Part shown: positions 57,983-64,000 of the stretch, in pieces
Numbering within the stretch: the stretch's first letter is position 1
Layout of the letters: every line of letters begins with the position of its first letter
NCBI RefSeq assembly: GCF_002006995.1
Contig: NZ_MRUL01000002.1
Span: forward strand, 186,001-250,000
DNA: 64,000 nt
Source: Izhakiella australiensis
GTDB taxonomy: Bacteria; Pseudomonadota; Gammaproteobacteria; Enterobacterales; Enterobacteriaceae
Reading direction: 5' to 3'
Made by a program: the position numbers and the translations under genes
Notes under the pieces: generated by a model
What the model was told of the DNA's origin: nothing
The model's input: the letters and a program-made list of their open reading frames with translations, nothing else
Databases searched by the model: none

Positions 57983-58888
57983 CTATTCCTGCAACCATTC
58001 AGCATTTAGCGTATCGGGTTCGCCAAGATACGCCAGTAGCCAGGGCAGCGCCGGTGACCCGTTTGCCTGACGCCAGCTGACGCAGCACGGGCTGTCAGGA
58101 AGCGGCGTTTCAAGGCGCAATTCACTCAGCGTCCCACGCTCCAGCCAGGGACGCGCCAGATGCCCTGGCACCATTCCAATGCCCAGACCCGCTTCAAGAC
58201 AGCTAAACGCCGTATCCCAGTCCGGCACCACGCGTCTTTGCTGGTGATCGAGCGTCCAGGTTGTACGACGCGGCAGCGTGCGTGCAGTATCTTCAATGAC
58301 CAGCGAAGGCCAGCTGCGGATCCTCTCCTCACTCAATGGCTGGCTGACATCGGCCAGCGGATGGCTTGCGCTGGCCAGGCAGCGCCAGTTCAATCGCCCC
58401 ATATCGCGAAAGGCAAACTGGCCTCCTACCGGCACCGCCTGCGTTGCGCCAATAGCCACTTCAACTCGCCCGTCAGCTAGCGCATCCCATACGCCGTTAA
58501 ACACCTCAAGGGTAATATGTAGCTCCATATCCGGAAAATGACGGTAAAAGTCACGCACCAGCTGCCGCGTTCGACCGGGCTTTACGATACGGTCAATGGC
58601 AATGGTTAACTCGCCGTGCCACCCTTTCGCTACCTGCTGGCAGCGACGGCGCGTGTCGTGCATTTTTTTGATAACAGAACGCCCCTCTTCGCTAAAAACC
58701 TTTCCGGCGGGCGTCAGCACCACATCACGGTGACGTCGTTCAAAAAGCGCCACGCCAAGCCAGCTTTCAAGCTGACGGACGGTATAGCTTACGGCAGACG
58801 GCACGCGATGTAATTCCACGGCCGCCGCGCTAAAACTGCCGTTGCGCGCCACGGCATCAACCACTTCAAGCGCATGTTCTGACCACAT
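57983..58888 (-). CDS. punR: LysR-type regulator PunR (YdhB)
   Basis: LysR regulator of 301 residues (E. coli 310). The N-terminal helix-turn-helix (VDAVARNGSFSAAAVELHRVPSAVSYTVRQLE) is nearly identical to E. coli YdhB. In E. coli PunR activates the divergent punC gene, and the divergent arrangement with a 107-base gap is preserved here. Confidence 0.94.
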   Translation of the reverse strand: MWSEHALEVVDAVARNGSFSAAAVELHRVPSAVSYTVRQLESWLGVALFERRHRDVVLTPAGKVFSEEGRSVIKKMHDTRRRCQQVAKGWHGELTIAIDRIVKPGRTRQLVRDFYRHFPDMELHITLEVFNGVWDALADGRVEVAIGATQAVPVGGQFAFRDMGRLNWRCLASASHPLADVSQPLSEERIRSWPSLVIEDTARTLPRRTTWTLDHQQRRVVPDWDTAFSCLEAGLGIGMVPGHLARPWLERGTLSELRLETPLPDSPCCVSWRQANGSPALPWLLAYLGEPDTLNAEWLQE

Positions 58889-58995
58889 ATTTTGCCTGCA
58901 ATTTTTTTGATAGCACGGCGCAAATTATAGCGTTTTACAACTGATAGTTCAGCTCAGTAAACTTCCTGCGCCATAAAAAGGAGCTTTTATACGCT

Positions 58996-60174
58996 ATGCA
59001 AAATTTGGGTTTTTTAGTTTATCTCGCACTATTAAGCATGCTGGGTTTTCTGGCTACCGATATGTATCTGCCTGCCTTTGGGGCGATAGAACTTGGTTTG
59101 CAAACCACAGCGGGAGCGGTAAGCGCTTCATTAACCGTCTTTCTGATCGGTTTTGCTTTGGGCCAGGGTTTCTGGGGCTCGCTTTCGGACCGGCTGGGAC
59201 GCCGCCCGGTTCTTATCAGCGGCCTGACTATTTTCGCGCTGTCGTGTTTAGCCATTATCTGGGTCAACAGCGCCTGGCAACTGTTGGTTTTACGCTTTTT
59301 ACAGGCATTTGGCGTCTGTGCCGCCACCGTTAGCTGGCAGGCACTGGTTGTTGATCGCTATAAGGGGCAGCAGGCAAAGCGCATATTTGCCACTATTATG
59401 CCGCTGGTCGCCCTCTCCCCGGCGCTGGCGCCGCTGGTCGGCGCCTGGCTGCTGAATCATCTCGAATGGCAGGCGATTTTTATCGTATTAATGTTAATAG
59501 CCGTCGGTTTGCTGCTGGTGACGCTGAAGCTCCGAGCGCCCCGGCCACGGAGTAAACAAGAAGAGCCGGTGGGCTACTGGCACCTGCTAAGTTCACCGGT
59601 CTACAGCGGCAACGTGCTTATCTATGCGGCCTGCTCTGCCAGCTTTTTTGCCTGGCTGACGGGTTCGCCGTCTATTCTGGCCGGGCTGGGGCTGAAACCG
59701 GTCGACATCGGCCTGAGCTACGTTCCACAGACAATCGCGTTTCTGGCCGGCGGATTCGGCGCGCGTGCGCTGCTGAACCATGTACAAGCAAGCCGGCTGC
59801 TGCCATGGCTGTTAACTTTTTATGCCGTCAGCGTGATCGCGCTGTTTATCTGCGGTCTGCAGGCGCCTACGCTGGTCTCTCTTCTGGTTCCATTCTGCGG
59901 CATGGCCTTGGCGAACGGGGCTATTTACCCTATCGCGGTTTCAGGCGCCCTGCTGCCCTGGCCTCAGGCAACGGGTAAAGCGGCGGCGCTGCAAAATATG
60001 CTGCAGCTCGGATTATGTTCCGTTGCCAGTCTGATAGTTTCCTCATTTATCAATGCGGTAACGCTGACCACAACAATTGTCATGCTAATGACAGTTTTAC
60101 TGTCTATTATTGGATTTGTGCTTCAGCGCACAGGCAGGGAGCGAATCGGTAACCGGCACAGTCGAAACAGTTAA
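58996..60174 (+). CDS. punC: purine nucleoside transporter PunC (MFS, Bcr/CflA type)
   Basis: Major facilitator superfamily protein of 392 residues with 12 predicted membrane helices. The MFS motif A is in [16 protein letters not shown], and the N-terminal [14 protein letters not shown] is typical of the Bcr/CflA drug-efflux subgroup. E. coli PunC (YdhC) has been linked to purine nucleoside uptake. It is divergent from its regulator punR. Confidence 0.93.
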   Translation: MQNLGFLVYLALLSMLGFLATDMYLPAFGAIELGLQTTAGAVSASLTVFLIGFALGQGFWGSLSDRLGRRPVLISGLTIFALSCLAIIWVNSAWQLLVLRFLQAFGVCAATVSWQALVVDRYKGQQAKRIFATIMPLVALSPALAPLVGAWLLNHLEWQAIFIVLMLIAVGLLLVTLKLRAPRPRSKQEEPVGYWHLLSSPVYSGNVLIYAACSASFFAWLTGSPSILAGLGLKPVDIGLSYVPQTIAFLAGGFGARALLNHVQASRLLPWLLTFYAVSVIALFICGLQAPTLVSLLVPFCGMALANGAIYPIAVSGALLPWPQATGKAAALQNMLQLGLCSVASLIVSSFINAVTLTTTIVMLMTVLLSIIGFVLQRTGRERIGNRHSRNS

Positions 60175-60465
60175 GATAGCACGATATGCTAATTAGTTAG
60201 CAAGCTAACAATAAAGCGTTGAACATTGCCGCACGTGAGCATATACTCCTTGCGGTATCAAAATAACAATCTGGTAAGACTTTTACTGACAGGGCTGTCA
60301 AAAAGATTACTCAACGTAACGTTCGTTACGTACCCTGCCGGAATTTATGGATCAATCCTCTGTTTACGTCGGATTTCAGGCGCACGGATTTCACGTGATT
60401 ATTCTTAATTGACCTGAACGATTAACCAATTTTTCAGGTTTCGTCCATAGGGTGATGGAGAGGTT

Positions 60466-61614
60466 ATGAGTTCATCGTGCATAGAAGAAGTGAGCTTACA
60501 GGACAACCATTGGTACAGAATAATTCAGGAACTGCTTGAGAAAGCCGATATTGAAATTAACGGCTCTCATCCCTGGGATATTCAAGTTAAAAATCCAGAC
60601 CTGTTTAAACGCGTTATTCAGGAAGGCTCGCTGGGTTTAGGGGAAGCTTACATGGACGGATGGTGGGATTGTGAACGCCCTGATATGTTTTTCCACCGCG
60701 CACTCAAAGTACACTTAGATAAGCAGCTTCCGCATCATTTACGCGATACGCTTCGCGTTGCCAGTACCCGCCTGCTAAATCTCCAGTCCCGGCGACGCGC
60801 CTGGATTGTGGGCAAGGAACATTATGATTTGGGCAACGATCTGTTTACGCTGATGCTCGATCGTCATATGCAATACTCCTGCGGCTACTGGAAAGAAGCG
60901 CAAACGCTGGAGGAGGCGCAGAATAACAAGCTCGATATGATTTGTAACAAGCTGCAGCTCCAGCCGGGAATGACGCTGCTGGATATCGGCTGCGGCTGGG
61001 GTGGTCTGGCGGAATACGCCGCGCGTAACTTCGGCGTCAAAGTCACTGGCGTTACCATTTCTGCCGAACAGCAAAAGCTTGCTCAGCAGCGCTGTGAAGG
61101 CCTTGAGGTGACTATTTTGCTGCAAGATTATCGCGACCTTAACGAGCAGTTTGATCGCATCGTTTCCGTCGGGATGTTTGAACATGTCGGCCCAAAGAAC
61201 TATGCCACCTATTTTAATGTGGTCGCGCGCAACCTCAAGCCCGACGGACTGTTCCTGCTGCATACCATCGGCGCCAACAGAACCGATGACAATGTCGACC
61301 CCTGGATCGATAAATACATATTCCCCAATGGCTGCCTGCCGTCGGTGCGCCATATCGCCAACGCATCCGAGCCGCATTTTATTATGGAAGACTGGCACAA
61401 TTTCGGCGCAGACTACGACACCACGCTAATGTCATGGTACCAGCGCTTTTTGCAAGCCTGGCCGCAGCTGGAACAAAAGTATGGCGCCCGCTTTAAGCGG
61501 ATGTTTACTTATTATCTTAACTGCTGCGCTGGCGCATTTCGCGCCCGGGATATTCAGCTCTGGCAGGTGGTATTTAGCCGGGGTGCCGAAGGCGGTCTGC
61601 GGGTTCCACATTAG
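60466..61614 (+). CDS. cfa: cyclopropane-fatty-acyl-phospholipid synthase
   Basis: SAM-dependent enzyme that adds a methylene bridge across double bonds of membrane phospholipid acyl chains at entry to stationary phase or under acid stress. 382 residues (E. coli 382). The SAM-binding motif is LLDIGCGWGGLAEYAA, with EHYDLGNDLF upstream and VGMFEHVGPKNY further on. The 291-base gap before it (60175-60465) fits the long leader that is a small-RNA target (RydC, CpxQ) in E. coli; I see no further gene in it. Confidence 0.98.
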   Translation: MSSSCIEEVSLQDNHWYRIIQELLEKADIEINGSHPWDIQVKNPDLFKRVIQEGSLGLGEAYMDGWWDCERPDMFFHRALKVHLDKQLPHHLRDTLRVASTRLLNLQSRRRAWIVGKEHYDLGNDLFTLMLDRHMQYSCGYWKEAQTLEEAQNNKLDMICNKLQLQPGMTLLDIGCGWGGLAEYAARNFGVKVTGVTISAEQQKLAQQRCEGLEVTILLQDYRDLNEQFDRIVSVGMFEHVGPKNYATYFNVVARNLKPDGLFLLHTIGANRTDDNVDPWIDKYIFPNGCLPSVRHIANASEPHFIMEDWHNFGADYDTTLMSWYQRFLQAWPQLEQKYGARFKRMFTYYLNCCAGAFRARDIQLWQVVFSRGAEGGLRVPH

Positions 61615-61626
61615 TATCAGACAAAT

Positions 61627-61652
61627 AAAAAAGCGGGGTTTCCCGCTTTTTT
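61627..61652. terminator. bidirectional terminator between cfa and ribE
   Basis: AAAAAAGCGGG and CCCGCTTTTTT form a perfect 11-pair stem with a GTTT loop, with a U run on either strand. It lies between the facing stops of cfa and ribE. Confidence 0.9.
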
Positions 61653-61679
61653 TATTTTGTTTAAGCAACCGCTAATCGG

Positions 61680-62315
61680 CTAGTTCTCAGTTGAGATATT
61701 AATTTGCTCGCGCTGCGCCAGAACCCGCTCGACGGTATCAACGATCGCCTGGGTATGAGGATCGATTTCAATATTGACGTATTGCCCAAGGCGCTTAGCG
61801 CCGAGGGTGGTACGCTCAAGGGTTTCCGGAATCAGGTGAACGCAAAACTTCGTGGCCGTGACATCGCCAACGGTGAGGCTAATGCCATCAATCCCTACAA
61901 ACCCCTTATGCAAAATATACTTCATCAGGCTGGCATCTTCAGGTTTGAACCAGATTTCACGATTATTTTCTGACTGAACGATGCGACCGACTGCCGCTTT
62001 AGTCATGATGTGACCCGACATTAAATGACCGCCGATCTCATCGCTGAATTTTGCAGCCCGCTCAACATTGACCTTATCGCCCGGCTTAAGCTCGCCAAGG
62101 TTGGTAATGCGCAACGTCTCTTTAATTAAGTCAAAACTCACGTTGTCATCTTCAATGGCGGTGACCGTCAGGCAGCAACCGTTATGGGCGACGGAGGCGC
62201 CGGTTTCCAGGCCGGGCAACAGCGCCTGCGGTAATCTGACAATATGAGTACGAAAGTTGGGTTTTTCATCAATCGCAAGCACCTCGGCGGTGCCCTGAAC
62301 AATACCCGTAAACAT
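61680..62315 (-). CDS. ribE: riboflavin synthase alpha chain
   Basis: Dismutates two 6,7-dimethyl-8-ribityllumazines to riboflavin. 211 residues (E. coli 213). The ATG at 62315 gives the invariant MFTGIVQG N-terminus; the in-frame extension to 62393 is dropped. Two lumazine-binding repeats carry [11 protein letters not shown] and [10 protein letters not shown]. The gene is called ribC in older E. coli naming. It is divergent from mdtK with a 231-base gap, in which I see no FMN riboswitch. Confidence 0.96.
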   Translation of the reverse strand: MFTGIVQGTAEVLAIDEKPNFRTHIVRLPQALLPGLETGASVAHNGCCLTVTAIEDDNVSFDLIKETLRITNLGELKPGDKVNVERAAKFSDEIGGHLMSGHIMTKAAVGRIVQSENNREIWFKPEDASLMKYILHKGFVGIDGISLTVGDVTATKFCVHLIPETLERTTLGAKRLGQYVNIEIDPHTQAIVDTVERVLAQREQINISTEN

Positions 62316-62546
62316 ATACTTTAACCTCTGGATTGAATAACCTTCTGCGGTTAGTTTGCCACTCTGCTCTCTGCCCGGCAAATGCAGCGGCACAATACGC
62401 GTGATAGAAAAAGCTATTTATTATTTATAAGGTTGGCTAAATCACTGGCTCAATCTACACTATGCCGCCTGAGCCTTGGCTATTCCGTAACCGGATTCAG
62501 CCGCGGCCTCTCCCTTCAAGGATATAAAACGTATAAAGGTGTATCC

Positions 62547-63920
62547 GTGCAGAAGTATTTCGTCGAGGCGCGTCAATTATTAGCATTGGCGATCCCTGTC
62601 ATATTCGCCCAGGTGGCGCAAACCGCAATGGGCTTTGTCGATACCATTATGGCGGGAGCGGTTAGCGCCACCGATATGGCCGCCGTTGCGGTAGGTACGT
62701 CAATCTGGCTACCATCAATTCTGTTCGGTCATGGTCTGATACTGGCGCTAACGCCGGTCGTCGCCCAGCTTAACGGTGCCGGCAGACGTCAGCATATTGC
62801 CCACCAGGTGCGCCAGGCGTACTGGATGGCAGGCATGGTTTCCATTGTGGTGATGGTGGTGCTGTTCAATGCCGGCTTCGTTATCCACGCCATGCACAAT
62901 ATTAATGCCGAGCTGGCAGATAAAGCAGTGCGCTATCTGCGTGCGTTGCTCTGGGGCGCGCCCGGCTACCTGTTTTTCCAGGTCGCGCGTAACCAGTGTG
63001 AAGGCTTATCAAAAACCAAGCCGGGCATGGTGCTGGGCTTTCTCGGCTTACTGGTTAATATTCCGGTTAACTACGTTTTTATTTATGGTCACTTTGGCAT
63101 GCCGGCAATGGGCGGCGTGGGCTGCGGTGTCGCCACCGCATCGGTTTACTGGGTTATGTTCATCTTCATGAAAGCGTGGTGTCGTCGCGCGGCGTTCCTG
63201 CGCGATATTCATCAGGCGACGCCGGTTGCCGGACCCGACTGGCAGGTTCTTAAGCGGTTATTCTTTTTAGGGCTTCCCGTGGCGCTGGCGCTGTTTTTTG
63301 AGGTAACCCTGTTTGCCGTCGTTGCGCTGCTGGTCTCGCCGATGGGAATTGTTGAGGTTGCCGGACACCAGATCGCCCTGAACTTTAGCTCGCTGATGTT
63401 TGTTGTCCCCCTCTCGCTGGGCGTAGCAGCCACCATCCGCGTCGGCTATCGTTTGGGTCAGGGATCAACGGAGGAAGCGCATACCGCCGCCTGGGCGGCG
63501 CAGATTGTCGGCGTATTGATGGCTTGTTGTACCGCGCTGTTCACCGTTACCTTCCGTGAACATATTGCGCTGCTATACAACGATAGTCCGGCGGTTGTGG
63601 CCCTGGCCGCTCAGCTGATGTTTCTGGCTGCTATATATCAGATATCCGACTCTATCCAGGTGATTGGCAGCGGCGTGCTGCGCGGCTATAAAGATACCCG
63701 GGCGATATTCTTTATTACCCTGGTCGCGTACTGGTGCCTCGGACTGCCCAGCGGCTGCATACTGGCTCTGACCGACTGGCTGGTACCGGCGATGGGACCG
63801 GCTGGCTTCTGGTGCGGCTTTATTATCGGCCTGACCTCATCGGCCATAATGATGCTATGGCGCATTAACCGGCTTCAGCGCCAGCCAGTCGAACGAATTC
63901 TGGGACGCGCCGCACGCTGA
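62547..63920 (+). CDS. mdtK: multidrug efflux MATE transporter MdtK (NorE)
   Basis: Na+- or H+-coupled drug/sodium antiporter of the MATE family. A GTG start at 62547 is chosen: AAAGGTG lies upstream and [22 protein letters not shown] aligns with E. coli [22 protein letters not shown], giving 457 residues, the E. coli length. Twelve membrane helices are expected in two related halves ([13 protein letters not shown] and [13 protein letters not shown]). The in-frame extension back to 62382 is not homologous. Confidence 0.95.
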   Translation: MQKYFVEARQLLALAIPVIFAQVAQTAMGFVDTIMAGAVSATDMAAVAVGTSIWLPSILFGHGLILALTPVVAQLNGAGRRQHIAHQVRQAYWMAGMVSIVVMVVLFNAGFVIHAMHNINAELADKAVRYLRALLWGAPGYLFFQVARNQCEGLSKTKPGMVLGFLGLLVNIPVNYVFIYGHFGMPAMGGVGCGVATASVYWVMFIFMKAWCRRAAFLRDIHQATPVAGPDWQVLKRLFFLGLPVALALFFEVTLFAVVALLVSPMGIVEVAGHQIALNFSSLMFVVPLSLGVAATIRVGYRLGQGSTEEAHTAAWAAQIVGVLMACCTALFTVTFREHIALLYNDSPAVVALAAQLMFLAAIYQISDSIQVIGSGVLRGYKDTRAIFFITLVAYWCLGLPSGCILALTDWLVPAMGPAGFWCGFIIGLTSSAIMMLWRINRLQRQPVERILGRAAR

Positions 63921-63951
63921 TATGCCAATACACCACAAGAACGCTTAAAAT

Positions 63952-63978
63952 TGCTGCGCTCTGCACAGATGCGCAGCA
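63952..63978 (+). terminator. hairpin downstream of mdtK
   Basis: TGCTGCGC (63952-63959) pairs with GCGCAGCA (63971-63978) around an 11-base loop, 31 bases after the mdtK stop. No U run follows. It may be a 3' stem of the mdtK transcript or part of something continuing beyond the window. Confidence 0.4.
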
Positions 63979-64000
63979 GTTACACAGAAATTTATCGCTT

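Noticed and set aside
60226-60408. Plus-strand 60-residue frame between punC and cfa
   Set aside because: No ribosome-binding site or recognisable domain, and it lies in the expected long 5' leader of cfa.
62316-62546. FMN riboswitch between ribE and mdtK
   Set aside because: The gap does not show the conserved FMN element blocks; in enterics that riboswitch precedes ribB, not ribE.
63952-63978. Partial tRNA at the right window edge
   Set aside because: The stem has no T-arm or anticodon-arm consensus; it is only a simple hairpin.

Overview
The window is chromosomal DNA of a gammaproteobacterium of the order Enterobacterales. Nearly every protein can be matched by recall to an Escherichia coli K-12 counterpart, and long blocks keep the E. 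coli gene order. Several departures point away from E. coli and towards Erwiniaceae (Erwinia/Pantoea/Mixta type): trpG and trpD are separate genes, pspE is absent, a DSF synthase (rpfF) lies beside the pdeR/rpfR gene, and the RyhB small RNA lies between the psp and sap loci. The family assignment is an inference. I see no insertion sequence, prophage, CRISPR array, tRNA or rRNA gene.

Layout: 0-5.4 kb holds the phage-shock (envelope stress) genes ycjF, ycjX and pspDCBA on the minus strand, with a sigma-54 promoter and divergent pspF. From 5.4 to 6.8 kb come a DUF333 lipoprotein, an unrecognised gene, and a RyhB small RNA with a Fur-box promoter. From 6.8 to 13 kb lie sapABCDF and fabI. From 13 to 18.4 kb there is a yciW-like gene, a LysR regulator, a small coiled-coil protein and an FdhF/YdeP-type molybdoenzyme. 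From 18.5 to 26 kb lie rnb, a CstA-family transporter with its YbdD/YjiX partner, the c-di-GMP enzyme PdeR (RpfR) and a convergent rpfF. From 26 to 31.3 kb lie osmB, yciH-pyrF, lapBA, pgpB and ribA. From 31 to 39 kb lie acnA, a three-microprotein cluster (ymiC, yciX-like, ymiA), cysB and topA. From 39 to 45 kb lie yciN, sohB, yciK-btuR, rluB, yciO and rnm. From 45 to 52 kb is the full trp operon with promoter/operator, leader peptide and attenuator. From 52 to 56.5 kb lie a BON lipoprotein, ompW with an FNR box, yciCBA, tonB and yciI. The last part holds the microprotein ynhF, purR, punR/punC, cfa, ribE and mdtK.

How the parts work together: PspA/B/C/F with YcjX/YcjF form the envelope-stress module. 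RyhB and tonB are the iron-responsive elements. RpfF would make a cis-2-unsaturated fatty-acid signal that the neighbouring PAS-GGDEF-EAL protein senses, linking cell density to c-di-GMP turnover. FabI, Cfa, PgpB and LapAB deal with fatty acids, phospholipids and LPS control. The trp operon carries both repression and attenuation signals.

The most interesting parts are the RpfF/RpfR signalling pair, RyhB at a locus different from E. coli, the microprotein cluster upstream of acnA, and the YdeP-type oxidoreductase neighbourhood. All family assignments come from reading the translations and recalling known proteins; no database search was run.
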